DNA of 64,000 nucleotides from Gaiellasilicea sp963806955 (lineage in GTDB: Bacteria; Actinomycetota; Thermoleophilia; Gaiellales; Gaiellaceae). The notes under the pieces were generated by a model. That model made no database searches. It had not been told where the DNA came from and saw nothing but the letters and a program-made list of their open reading frames with translations. The translations under genes were made by a program, and so were the position numbers. Shown piece after piece: positions 16,141 through 24,732 of this stretch. The first letter of the stretch is position 1, and the number at the start of each line of letters is the position of its first letter. The stretch is from contig CAWDZG010000001.1 of NCBI GenBank assembly GCA_963806955.1, positions 248,001 to 312,000 on the forward strand, read 5' to 3'.

Positions 16141-17153
16141 TGGTCCGCGTCTTCATCGCCGGTCTGATCGCGATGGTCGTCTCGATCGTGATCGGGCCGA
16201 AGTTCATCGAGTTCCTCCGCCGCAACGAGCTGGGGCAGCCGATCCGCGAGGAAGGTCCTGCGGGCCACGTCGTCAAGCAGGGGACGCCCGTGATGGGCGG
16301 GCTCCTGATCCTGCTCTGCGCGCTGCTGCCGTTCCTCGCGCTCTCCCGCTTCACGCTGCCCGCCCTGACCGTGCTCTTCCTCACCGTCTCGTGTGGCGCC
16401 GTCGGTTTCCTCGACGACTTCATCAAGGTGCGCCATCGTCGCTCGCTCGGCCTGGCCGGCCGCTGGAAGCTGCTGCTGCTCGCGGGGATCACGGTCGTCG
16501 TCGGCTTCGCCGTGCACGCCCAGGAGCACCTCGACACCTCGGTCTACATCCCGCTCGCCGGCGTCGACCTGCCGCTCTCCTGGGCGTACTACCCCTTCCT
16601 CTTCCTTGTGATCGCCGGCGCCGCCAACGGCGCCAACCTGGCGGACGGGGTCGACGGACTCGCGGCTGGCACGGGGATCATCGGCCTGCTCACCTTCCTC
16701 ACGATCACGGTGATCGCCTACATCCGCTCGGGCGACGTCGGCGCCCGGTCCTCGTTCCTGCTCGACCTCGCGATCCTCGCCGCGGCGCTGATCGGGGCCT
16801 CGATCGGGTTCCTCTGGTACAACGCCTTCCCCGCGGAGCTCTTCATGGGCGACACGGGGTCGATGGCGTTCGGCGGCGCGCTCGCGGGCTTCGCGATCGT
16901 CACGGGCACCGAGGCGCTGCTGATCCTGATCGCAGGCATCTACGTCGTCGAGGCGCTGTCGGTGATGATCCAGACCGTCAGCTTCAAGTACTGGGGGCGC
17001 CGCGTCTTCCTGATGGCGCCGATCCACCATCACTTCGAGATGAAGGCGTGGTCGGAGACGAAGATCATGGTGCGCTTCTGGATCGTCGCTGCGATCCTCG
17101 CCGCGTGCGGCTTCGTCCTCTACTACCGCTACTTCATCGACTTCCGGCTCTGA
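16140..17153 (+). CDS. mraY: Phospho-MurNAc-pentapeptide transferase MraY
   Basis: Integral membrane enzyme, 337 residues and about ten hydrophobic segments, that makes lipid I from UDP-MurNAc-pentapeptide and undecaprenyl phosphate. Family signatures are present: the Asp-rich GFLDDFIKVRHRR (about residue 95-107), NLADGVDGLAAGT (about 165) and the GDTGSMAFGG loop (about 238). The HHHFE motif (PIHHHFEMKAW) stands near residue 297. It starts at the overlapped TAATG and ends in a TGATG overlap with murD. Confidence 0.97.
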   Translation: MVRVFIAGLIAMVVSIVIGPKFIEFLRRNELGQPIREEGPAGHVVKQGTPVMGGLLILLCALLPFLALSRFTLPALTVLFLTVSCGAVGFLDDFIKVRHRRSLGLAGRWKLLLLAGITVVVGFAVHAQEHLDTSVYIPLAGVDLPLSWAYYPFLFLVIAGAANGANLADGVDGLAAGTGIIGLLTFLTITVIAYIRSGDVGARSSFLLDLAILAAALIGASIGFLWYNAFPAELFMGDTGSMAFGGALAGFAIVTGTEALLILIAGIYVVEALSVMIQTVSFKYWGRRVFLMAPIHHHFEMKAWSETKIMVRFWIVAAILAACGFVLYYRYFIDFRL

Positions 17154-18340
17154 TGCAGCGGGCGCTCGTCCTCGGCCTCGCGCGCTCCGGCCGGGCGGCG
17201 CGGGCGGCACTCGAGCGGGACGGGGTGGAGGTGGTCGTCGCCGACCGGACGCTCGGCAACGACGGCGACCTCTCCCTGCTCGACGGGGTCGAGGTGCTCG
17301 TCAAGAGCCCCGGCGTCCCGGGCGAGGCACCGCTCGTCGTCGCCGCGCGTGCGCGCGGGATCGGCGTCTGGAGCGAGATCGAGCTCGCATCGAGGTTGCT
17401 GCCCAATCCGCTGCTCGGGGTCACCGGCACGAACGGCAAGACGACGACGACCGAGCTGCTCGGCGCGATGCTCGGCGCCCGCACCGCCGGCAACGTCGGC
17501 ACGGCGCTGAGCGAGCTCGTGGGACAGGTGCCCGAGGACGAGTGGGTGGTCTGCGAGCTGTCGAGCTTCCAGCTCGAGGACGTCGAGTCCTTCCGGCCGC
17601 GGATCGCCGTGCTGCTCAACCTCGAGCCCGACCACCTCGACCGCCACGGCTCCTTCGACGCCTACCGCGCCGCGAAGCTGCGGCTCTTCGAGAACCAGAC
17701 CGCGGAGGACGTCGCCGTCGTGCCGCGGGGCTTCGGGCCGGTGCCGGGCTCGGCGCGCCGGGTCGAGTTCGCAGCAGACGACGCGCTTCCCGCCGAGCCG
17801 CTGATCCCCGGTGCGCACAACCGAGAGAACGCAGCCGCTGCGACTGCCGCGGCGCGCGCGGCCGGCCACGACGACGCGACGATCGCGACGGCGCTGCGGA
17901 CGTTCCCCGGCGTCGAGCACAGGCTCGAGCTCGTCGCCGACATCGGTGGAGTGCGCTACGTCAACGATTCGAAGGCGACGAACACGGCGGCTGCCCGCCG
18001 CGCGCTCACCGCGTACGACGCTCCGTTGCACCTGATCCTCGGCGGGCGTGCGAAGGGCGAGCGCTGGGACGGGCTCGCCGGGGAGATCGCTGCCGCCAAC
18101 GTGGTCACCGCCTACTTGATCGGCGAGGCGGCGGAGCCGCTCTCCGTCGACCTCGGCTTCGCGAGCGTGCCGTTCCTCCTCTCGACGACGCTGGACCGCG
18201 CCGTGGCCGAGGCGGCGAGCGCGGCTCGCGCGGGCGACGTCGTCCTGCTCTCGCCGGCCTGTGCGAGCTACGACCAGTTCCGCGACTACGAGCACCGCGG
18301 AGAGGAATTCAGGAGGCTGGTACAGAACCTCGAGGGGTGA
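17153..18340 (+). CDS. murD: UDP-MurNAc-L-alanine--D-glutamate ligase MurD
   Basis: Adds D-glutamate to UDP-MurNAc-L-Ala. It has 395 residues, a little short for MurD (about 440). The Rossmann-like N-terminal domain starts RALVLGLARSGRAA. The ATP loop is GVTGTNGKTTTTELL near residue 85, CELSSFQLEDVESF and NLEPDHLDRHG follow, and the C-terminal ligase domain has VNDSKATNTAAARRAL and LILGGRAKGERW. The GTG of ftsW overlaps its TGA. Confidence 0.95.
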   Translation: MQRALVLGLARSGRAARAALERDGVEVVVADRTLGNDGDLSLLDGVEVLVKSPGVPGEAPLVVAARARGIGVWSEIELASRLLPNPLLGVTGTNGKTTTTELLGAMLGARTAGNVGTALSELVGQVPEDEWVVCELSSFQLEDVESFRPRIAVLLNLEPDHLDRHGSFDAYRAAKLRLFENQTAEDVAVVPRGFGPVPGSARRVEFAADDALPAEPLIPGAHNRENAAAATAAARAAGHDDATIATALRTFPGVEHRLELVADIGGVRYVNDSKATNTAAARRALTAYDAPLHLILGGRAKGERWDGLAGEIAAANVVTAYLIGEAAEPLSVDLGFASVPFLLSTTLDRAVAEAASAARAGDVVLLSPACASYDQFRDYEHRGEEFRRLVQNLEG

Positions 18341-19566
18341 AGGCTTCCAAGGGCCAGCTCGAGCAACGCCTGCTCGTCCTCGTGACGCTCGGTCTCGTCG
18401 CCTTCGGGCTCGTGATGGTCTACAGCGCCACCTCGGCGTCGGCCGCGCTCGGCAACGCCGATCCGATCACCTTCCTCAAGCGGCAGGGGGTGTACGCCGT
18501 CCTGGGCGTCGGGCTGATGCTCGCCGCGTCCCGCTTCGACCATCGGCGGCTCCGCCTGCTTGCGCCCGGGCTGATCCTGACGGCGCTCGGGCTCTGCGTC
18601 GCGGTGCTCGTGATCGCGCCCGAGATCAAGGGCGCGAAGCGCTGGCTCACTTTCGGACCGGCGAACTTCCAGCCGTCGGAGTTCGCGAAGCTCGCGGTCC
18701 TCGTCTGGGCGGCCGCGTACCTCGCCCGCAAGGGACCGCCGCAGACCTTCGGCGAGCTCTGGCGCCCGATCGGGTTGATCGCGACGCTGTTCTGCGGCTT
18801 GATCATGCTCCAGCCCGACCTCGGGACGACGATCACCCTGATGCTGATGCTGTCGGGCATGCTCGTCGTCGCCGGCGTGCCGGGCCGGTTGCTCGCCGGG
18901 GCGGGCGGCCTCGCGGTCGCGCTCGGCCTCGCCGCGATCTGGGTGGAGCCGTACCGGCGCGCCCGGGTCACGAGCTTCCTCGATCCCTGGGCCGACCCGG
19001 AGAACACCGGCTTCCAGACCGTGCAGGCGATCATCGGGATCGGCTCCGGCGGGATCACCGGCAAGGGTCTCGGCGAGGGCGTGCAGAAGATCAACTACCT
19101 GCCCGAGCAGCAGACCGACATGATCCTCGCGGTGATCGGCGAGGAGCTCGGCCTGATCGGCGTCACCGCTGTGATCGCCGCGTTCGCGGCCTTCGCCTTC
19201 GCCGGCTTCAACGTCGCCCTGCGCTGCCGCGACCCGTTCGGCAAGTTCCTCGCCTCGGGGCTCACGGCACTCGTCTGCGGGCAGGCCGCGGTCAACCTCG
19301 CAGCCGTGCTCGGGATCGCGCCGTTGACCGGAATCCCGCTCCCGTTCCTCTCCTACGGCGGCTCCAGCCTCGTTGTCCTGCTCGCCGGCACCGGGATCCT
19401 CCTTAACATCGCGGGCGATGGCCGTGCCCCCCAGCGAGCTTCGGTGCCTGATCGCCGCCGGCGGAACAGCCGGGCACGTGCTCCCGTCGCTGGCGGTCGC
19501 AGCAGCACTGCGCGCCCGCGGCGCCACGGTGACGTTCGCCGGGTCGCCGGATCGCGTCGAGGCTAG
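18337..19566 (+). CDS. ftsW: Septal peptidoglycan glycosyltransferase FtsW (SEDS)
   Basis: Polytopic SEDS-family membrane protein that polymerises lipid II glycans during division together with FtsI. About ten hydrophobic segments are seen. Family features include FQPSEFAKLA, QPDLGTTITL with the likely catalytic Asp, YLPEQQTDMI and the C-terminal GIPLPFLSYGGSSLVV. The start is the GTG in the GTGA overlap with murD. The reading frame runs on past LLNIAGDG for about 45 Arg-rich residues that overlap the murG start by 149 bp. This tail is unlike FtsW and may reflect a lost stop codon in a region with other indels, so the true C-terminus is uncertain. Confidence 0.93.
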   Translation: MKASKGQLEQRLLVLVTLGLVAFGLVMVYSATSASAALGNADPITFLKRQGVYAVLGVGLMLAASRFDHRRLRLLAPGLILTALGLCVAVLVIAPEIKGAKRWLTFGPANFQPSEFAKLAVLVWAAAYLARKGPPQTFGELWRPIGLIATLFCGLIMLQPDLGTTITLMLMLSGMLVVAGVPGRLLAGAGGLAVALGLAAIWVEPYRRARVTSFLDPWADPENTGFQTVQAIIGIGSGGITGKGLGEGVQKINYLPEQQTDMILAVIGEELGLIGVTAVIAAFAAFAFAGFNVALRCRDPFGKFLASGLTALVCGQAAVNLAAVLGIAPLTGIPLPFLSYGGSSLVVLLAGTGILLNIAGDGRAPQRASVPDRRRRNSRARAPVAGGRSSTARPRRHGDVRRVAGSRRG

Positions 19567-20495
19567 GCTCGTCCCCGAGGCGGGCTACGAGCTCGACACG
19601 TTCGAGATCTCCGGCTTCCCCCGCCGTCCTTCCGTCGCGCTCCTGCGCTCCCTGCTCCGTGCCGGGCGCGCGCCGCGGGCCTGTGCCGCGATCCTCGACG
19701 CGCCGCCGTCCGCACGTCGTCCTCGGCGGCGGTGGCTATGTGGCGGGGCCGATGGTCTACGCCGCGTGGCGGCGCAAGATCCCGGCGGCGTTGACCGAGG
19801 CCGACGCGCACCTCGGCCTCGCCAACCGGCTGGCGGCGCCGTTCGCACGGCGCGTCTTCCTGGCCTACGACCTGCCGGGCAGACGGAACGGGAAGTACCG
19901 CGTCACGGGACGCCCCGTCCCCGCCGAGCACCGAGGCGTCTCGCCGGCGGAGGGACGCCGCAGCTTCGGGTTGCCGCCCGACGGGCCGGTGATCGCGTTC
20001 TTCGGCGCACTCGCGGGGGCGCGGAGCCTGAACGACTTCGCGGTCGAGACGTACGGCGACGCGGGCCCGGCGGTCTTGCACGTCTCCGGCGAGCGCGACT
20101 ACGAGCGGCTCCGCCCGCGTGTGGATCGCGACGACTACGTCCTCGTCTCCTCGACCACCGAGTTCGGCGCCGCGCTCGCCGCGCCCGACCTCGCCATCTC
20201 GCGTGCCGGCGGGACGGTCTGGGAGCTGGCCGCCGCCGGGACTCCGTCGATCCTTGTCCCGTATCCCCATGCGACCGCCGACCACCAAACGCTGAACGGG
20301 CGTCACTTCGAGCGCGGGCGGTGGCGCCGTCGTCGTCCCGGAAGGGCGAGCTCGAGCGCGTGCCCGCGCTGGTGCGACGAGCTGCTCGCGGACGCCGTCC
20401 GGCTCGACTCGATGCGCGCGGCGATGCTCGAGCTGGCGCGTCCGCGCGCCGCCGAGGAGATCGCGGAGGAGCTGATCGCGCTTGCTGGCGGGTAG
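19418..20495 (+). pseudogene. murG: MurG glycosyltransferase, broken by about four +1 shifts
   Basis: UDP-GlcNAc:lipid I N-acetylglucosaminyltransferase, which makes lipid II at the inner membrane face. From the ATG at 19418 it reads LRCLIAAGGTAGHVLPSLAVA (GGTxGH loop) up to CAAILDA. One extra C near 19703 moves the frame to RRPHVVLGGGGYVAGP and on to ISRAGGTVWELAAAGTPSIL and PHATADHQTLNGRHFER. Then three further single extra bases between about 20316 and 20374 have to be skipped to read GGAVVVPEGELERVPALV (assembled across frames) and DELLADAVRLDSM. All parts of MurG are present once these are corrected. As murG is normally essential, sequence error is more likely than decay. The start has no strong Shine-Dalgarno. 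Confidence 0.85.
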
Positions 20496-21645
20496 GCGGC
20501 TCTGGTTCGTCGGGATCGGCGGGGCCGGGCTCTCCTCCTACGCGTTTCTCGCCCGCGCCTGGGGCGCCGAGGTGGGCGGCTGGGACCGGGTCGAGACGCC
20601 GTACCTGCGCGCGCTCGAGAGCGTGGACGTGAGGATCGCGCCCGAGCCCGTCGTGCCGGACGGCTGGGAGGCGATCGTCTCCAGCGCGTACCCGTCCGTC
20701 CCCGGGACGTCGCGCGCGGACTTCCTCGCCGAGCTGGTCTCGCTGCGCCGCTCGATCGTCGTCGCGGGCGCGCACGGCAAGACGACGACGACCGGGATGA
20801 TCGCCTTCGTCCTCGGCGAGCTCGGGCTCGATCCTGCCTGGCTCGTGGGCGGCGAGATCGCCCAGCTCGGCGGCAACGCGGGGGCGGGGGAGGGCTGGCT
20901 CGTCGTCGAGGGTGACGAGTCCGACCGCACCGTCGAGCGCCTGCGACCGGAGATCGCGGTCGTCACGAACGTGGAGCTCGACCACCACTCCACGTTCGCG
21001 TCGGAGGCGGAGGTGGAGGACATGTTCGAGCGCTGGCTCGCCGAGGTGCCGCAGGTGGTCCGCGGCTGGGAGCTCGATCCGGTCTCCTTCGAGCTGGCGA
21101 TCCCCGGCGAGCACAACCGCCGCAACGCGGCGGCCGCGCTCGCGGCGCTGGAGCTCGCCGGTGTCGCACGCGCCGACGCCGAGCCGGTGCTCGCCCGCTT
21201 CACGGGGGCCGGCCGCCGCTTCCAGGTCATCGGGGAGCGTGGCGGCGTCACGGTCGTCGACGACTACGCGCACCACCCGTCAGAGATCGCCGCCACCGTC
21301 GCCGCCGCCCGGGAGCGTACGGACAGCCGCGTGCTCGTCCTCTTCCAGCCACACCTCTACTCCCGCACCCGCCACCTCGCGCACGAGCTCGGCGCGGCGC
21401 TTTCGGCTGCCGACGGAGCGTGCGTGACCGAGATCTACCGGGCGCGGGAGGAGCCGGTCGAAGGCGTGACCGGCAAGCTCGTGCTCGACGCGCTGCGCCC
21501 GGGCGTGCGAGCCGGCTGGACGCCCTCTGTCGAGGACGGCGCCCGGCTCGTCGCTGCGTGGGCCCGCCCCGGTGACCTCGTCCTGACCGTCGGCGCCGGC
21601 GACGTCGAGCGCGCGGGGCCGCTCGTGCTGGAGGCGCTCGCGTGA
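20482..21645 (+). CDS. murC: UDP-MurNAc--L-alanine ligase MurC, short form
   Basis: First Mur ligase, adds L-Ala to UDP-MurNAc. Residues 1-80 form the nucleotide-binding N-terminal domain (LWFVGIGGAGLSSYAFLARA). The ATP loop is VVAGAHGKTTTTGMI near residue 95, VVEGDESDRT and TNVELDHHSTF follow, and the C-terminal domain has PGEHNRRNAAAAL, VVDDYAHHPSEI and QPHLYSRTRHL. At 387 residues it is well below the usual 450-470. The part between the HHSTF segment and PGEHN is about 45 residues shorter than in typical MurC. TTG at 20482 is taken as start because it gives the full N-terminus; it overlaps the murG end by 14 bases. Confidence 0.92.
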   Translation: MLAGRRLWFVGIGGAGLSSYAFLARAWGAEVGGWDRVETPYLRALESVDVRIAPEPVVPDGWEAIVSSAYPSVPGTSRADFLAELVSLRRSIVVAGAHGKTTTTGMIAFVLGELGLDPAWLVGGEIAQLGGNAGAGEGWLVVEGDESDRTVERLRPEIAVVTNVELDHHSTFASEAEVEDMFERWLAEVPQVVRGWELDPVSFELAIPGEHNRRNAAAALAALELAGVARADAEPVLARFTGAGRRFQVIGERGGVTVVDDYAHHPSEIAATVAAARERTDSRVLVLFQPHLYSRTRHLAHELGAALSAADGACVTEIYRAREEPVEGVTGKLVLDALRPGVRAGWTPSVEDGARLVAAWARPGDLVLTVGAGDVERAGPLVLEALA

Positions 21646-22517
21646 CCGTCGAGGAAGGCGTTCCGCTCGCGAAGCTGACGACGATCGGCACGGGCGGGCC
21701 GGCGCGCGCGTTCGCGAAGCCGTCGACCCTCGGCGAGCTCGAGCAGGCGCTGGCGTGGGCGGCCGAGCGCGACCTGGCGGTCGCAACGGTGGGTCTCGGC
21801 TCCAATCTGCTCGCCGCCGACGCCGGCGTCGACGCGCTCGTCCTCCGCCTCGCCGGCGAGCTCGCGTCGGTGCGGGCGGAGGGGGAGACGCTGGTCGCGG
21901 GCGGGGGCGCGACGAACGCCGTCTGCCTGCATCACGCGCGCACGGCCGGGCTCGGCGGCTTCGAGTTCGCCTGCGCGATTCCCGGCACGGCCGGCGGAGG
22001 CGTCTGGATGAACGCGGGCGCATACGGCAGCGACTGGTCGGACATCCTCGTCCGGGCGCACGTCGTCGGCCCCGACGGAGCGGGGTGGCTGACTCCAGCC
22101 GAGCTCGGGCTCTCCTACCGGCACTCGGATCTGCGCCACGGCCAGGTCGTCGCCGAGGTCGAGTACGCGCTCGTGCCCAGGCCCGTCGAGGAGATCAAGG
22201 CTGCGGTCGCGGAGCTGGTGGCACAGCGAAAGGCGACGCAGCCGACGAACAAGCGCACGTTCGGCAGCGTCTTCAAGAATCCGGAGCACGAGCTCGGCGC
22301 CGGCCGGATGCTGGAGGCGTGCGGCCTGAAGGGGCATGCGATCGGCGGTGCCGTCATCTCGCCCAAGCACGCGAACTTCATCGAGAACGCGGGCGGAGCG
22401 ACGACGGCCGACGCCCTGGCGCTGATGGCCGAGGCCCGTCGCCGTGCCCGGGAGCAGTTCGGCGTCGAGCTCCAGCACGAGGTCGAGCTGCTTGGAGAGA
22501 TCGACCTACCGGGTTGA
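21642..22517 (+). CDS. murB: UDP-N-acetylenolpyruvoylglucosamine reductase MurB
   Basis: FAD- and NADPH-dependent reductase that completes UDP-MurNAc; 291 residues. It shows the FAD_binding_4 fold start (KLTTIGTGGPARAFAKP, GLGSNLLAADAGVD), the AIPGTAGGGVWMNAGAYG loop and the catalytic serine region KRTFGSVFKNP with C-terminal AGRMLEACGLKGHAIGGA. This is the type found in gram-positive bacteria. GTG start in a GTGA overlap with murC. The last 12 bases overlap the convergent diguanylate cyclase gene. Confidence 0.95.
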   Translation: MTVEEGVPLAKLTTIGTGGPARAFAKPSTLGELEQALAWAAERDLAVATVGLGSNLLAADAGVDALVLRLAGELASVRAEGETLVAGGGATNAVCLHHARTAGLGGFEFACAIPGTAGGGVWMNAGAYGSDWSDILVRAHVVGPDGAGWLTPAELGLSYRHSDLRHGQVVAEVEYALVPRPVEEIKAAVAELVAQRKATQPTNKRTFGSVFKNPEHELGAGRMLEACGLKGHAIGGAVISPKHANFIENAGGATTADALALMAEARRRAREQFGVELQHEVELLGEIDLPG

Positions 22518-23658
22518 GCTGCCCGACCGCCTTCGCTTCTCGTCATAGAGCATGAGGTCGGCCGAGCGCACGATCTCGTCGCGCGGAACTCCGTCATCCG
22601 GATAGGTCGTGACACCAAACGCCGCGCCAACCGGGGCGCCCGGAGTAACCAGAGAGGCCATCCGCGCGCGTACTGCGCGCACGACCTCGGCCGCATCGGA
22701 CGTGCTCCTACCAGGGAGTACGAGCGCGAATTCGTCGCCGCCGTAGCGAAACGCCTCACCGCCCTGTCGAAGCGCGGCGGCAGCGGCTTGAAGGAGTTCG
22801 TCGCCCGCCTCGTGCCCGAGTCGGTCGTTCACGCTCTTGAAGGCGTCGAGGTCGAGCAGGACGAGGCTGAGCGGCCCTGATCCGGCATCGGCTCGATCGA
22901 GTTCGCAGCGCAGGCGCTCGTTGAAGTGGCGCCGGTTCCCGAGCCCCGTGAGCGGATCGGTTCTCGCCAGCTCGAGCGTCGTTCTGTTCAGGGCGACCGA
23001 GCGGGTGTAGAGCGCAACCGCGGCTAGCGGCAGAAGCGTGCTGATCGCGATCGCCTTAGATCCTTCCCAGGCGACCACGAACAGGGGGACGAGCGAGACT
23101 GCCAGGGACCCAGGGTAGGACGACGGGCCGGAAGGAGGATGTGAGGACACGCGCCATGTCGAGGCGCTCGGCCCGCACTACGACGACGGTAACGAGGGCA
23201 ACGTTCACCGCGGTATACACGCTCGCTGCCGCGACGATTGAAGGCACGGTGTTCTCGGTGCCACCAAGCCAGGACGACACGAGACCCGCGGTGCCGCCGG
23301 CGAGCGCGACCTGGGACACGTTGTAGATGCTCCGCACCGGCTGGTGCTCGGACTCGAAGAGCGCAAATTTGACCGCCACCGAGGCAGCGCCGACGACCGC
23401 GCCCGCCGCAGCGCCGAACAGGACGGCGCTCGCCAAGACGAAGACGAACGAGAGGGAGAACATCATCGTCTCGGATGTGGCGGGCATCGGGAACCGATCG
23501 GCTACGACTGCAGCGGCGAGCAGCAACAGCGGTCCGGTCACCCCAGCGGGTGAACTGTGCATGAGGACGACACCACCGAGCCCCATCGCAGTCAGTCCGG
23601 CGATGCACACCGGAAGCACGACTTCGAGTGCCGATCTCGGAGCGGCGGTGGCGCTCAT
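22506..23658 (-). pseudogene. Membrane-bound diguanylate cyclase (GGDEF), one frameshift
   Basis: GGDEF protein that would make cyclic di-GMP. Reading leftward from the ATG at 23658, about six hydrophobic segments form an N-terminal MASE-like sensor (LPVCIAGLTAMGLGGVVL to about residue 185). Near 23077-23115 the frame must move by one base (one extra base) to continue with VSLVPLFVVAWEGSKAIAIS and the cyclase domain: LARTDPLTGLGNRRHFNERL, LLDLDAFKSVNDRLGH and an intact active site RYGGDEFALVLPG. The gene sits between murB and ftsQ on the opposite strand and has visibly lower GC than its neighbours. It may be a late insertion into the division cluster. The shift may be a sequence error. Confidence 0.82.
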
Positions 23659-23746
23659 CTGCAGCGATTGTCCAATCTGCGGAGTCGTGGATCATCGCCC
23701 GAAAGGGTTACAAAGGCCCCGGTAGGAGGAACGTTGGCGCGGCGAA

Positions 23747-24616
23747 GTGGCCGTGGTGGCCGGAGGGAGAGGATCACGGAGTCGCTCGCGCCCGCGTGCG
23801 CGCGCAGCCAGCGGTGTCGTCACGCCGTCGCGCAGCCTCGCGGGCGGTCGCCTCGAGCTCTCCCGGTTCGCCCCCTCCGGCCGATCTCTCCTCACCGGGC
23901 TCGCCATCCTCGCCTGCGGACTCGGCCTCTACGCTGCGGCTCGCACGACGTCCGCGTTCGCAATCGACGCGATCGCCGTCGAGGGCACGTCGCCCGAGGT
24001 CGCCGCCGAAGTGCGCGCAGCGCTTGCACCTGTCCTCGGCGAGAGCCTGCTCGGCCTCGACCTCGGCGAGCTTGCCCGCCGCGCGGAGAGCGTGCCCATG
24101 GTCGCCGGCGTGTCGTTCGACCGCGGTTTCCCGCACACGCTGCGGCTGGCGATCGAGCCCGAGCTGCCGGTCGCAGTTCTGCGCCAGGGGTCGTCGTCCT
24201 GGCTCGCCGCCGCGAGCGGGCGCGTCGTCGGCGAGATCGCACCGGGCGCGCGGCCGGCCCTGCCCCGCGTCTGGTTGAGGCGGGACGTGGACGTTCGGGT
24301 CGGGGAGTCGTTGCAGGGCCTGCAGCGGGTCGCGGTCGCGACGCTCGCCCCGCTCGTCGAGCGCCCGCTGCCGGTCCGGGTGCGCTCGGTCGCGGCGACG
24401 CAGCGGGAGTTGACGCTGACGTTGCGCTCCGGGCTCGAGCTCCGGCTCGGCAACGCGCTCGACCTGCCCGTGAAACTCGAAGTCGCGCGGCGCGTGCTGC
24501 CCTCGATCGGGCGAGCCGGGGGCTACCTCGACGTCAGCGTCCCGGACCGGCCGGTCGCCGCCGAAAGCCTCAACTCTCAGGTTGAGGTCGAGCCTACAGC
24601 CTCGACGACGCCTTGA
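23747..24616 (+). CDS. ftsQ: Cell division protein FtsQ
   Basis: Bitopic divisome protein, 289 residues from the GTG at 23747. It has a basic cytoplasmic region, one transmembrane segment (LLTGLAILACGLGLYAAA, about residue 48-65), a POTRA domain beginning AFAIDAIAVEGTSPEVAAEV and an FtsQ beta domain (PHTLRLAIEPELPVAVL; LELRLGNALDLPVKLEV). Its position before ftsZ supports the call. The N-terminus is uncertain. A good GGAGGA precedes a TTG at 23734 that is one base out of frame and would read LARRSGRGGRRERI, so an indel near 23740-23800 is possible, in line with others in this window. Confidence 0.9.
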   Translation: MAVVAGGRGSRSRSRPRARAASGVVTPSRSLAGGRLELSRFAPSGRSLLTGLAILACGLGLYAAARTTSAFAIDAIAVEGTSPEVAAEVRAALAPVLGESLLGLDLGELARRAESVPMVAGVSFDRGFPHTLRLAIEPELPVAVLRQGSSSWLAAASGRVVGEIAPGARPALPRVWLRRDVDVRVGESLQGLQRVAVATLAPLVERPLPVRVRSVAATQRELTLTLRSGLELRLGNALDLPVKLEVARRVLPSIGRAGGYLDVSVPDRPVAAESLNSQVEVEPTASTTP

Positions 24617-24624
24617 GGTTCGCA

Positions 24625-24653
24625 TTGACAAGGCCGACGAGGAGACGTACCCT
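24625..24653 (+). promoter_or_regulatory. Putative ftsZ promoter (TTGACA-17-TACCCT)
   Basis: A perfect -35 hexamer TTGACA at 24625-24630 and, after 17 bases, TACCCT at 24648-24653 lie in the 112-bp gap between ftsQ and ftsZ. TTGACA with an actinobacterial TAnnnT -10 at 17 bp is a good housekeeping promoter, which would allow ftsZ to be expressed apart from the long cell wall operon. Confidence 0.65.
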
Positions 24654-24681
24654 GCACGCCGAAAGGAGCGTCGGCACCCCC

Positions 24682-24732
24682 ATGCTCGACTCGAGCTTCA
24701 GGTCGAGCGCCGACGAGACCCACCTCCCATGA
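24682..24732 (+). CDS. Possible leader ORF or displaced FtsZ N-terminus
   Basis: Sixteen codons reading MLDSSFRSSADETHLP, beginning at an ATG 13 bases after GAAAGGAG and ending in an ATGA overlap with the assigned ftsZ start. Two readings are possible. It may be a short translationally coupled leader. Or, given the other single-base shifts here, it may be the true FtsZ N-terminus separated by one missing base (THLP then MRDPSGNYL). The ftsZ ATG itself has almost no Shine-Dalgarno, which makes either reading reasonable. Confidence 0.35.
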   Translation: MLDSSFRSSADETHLP

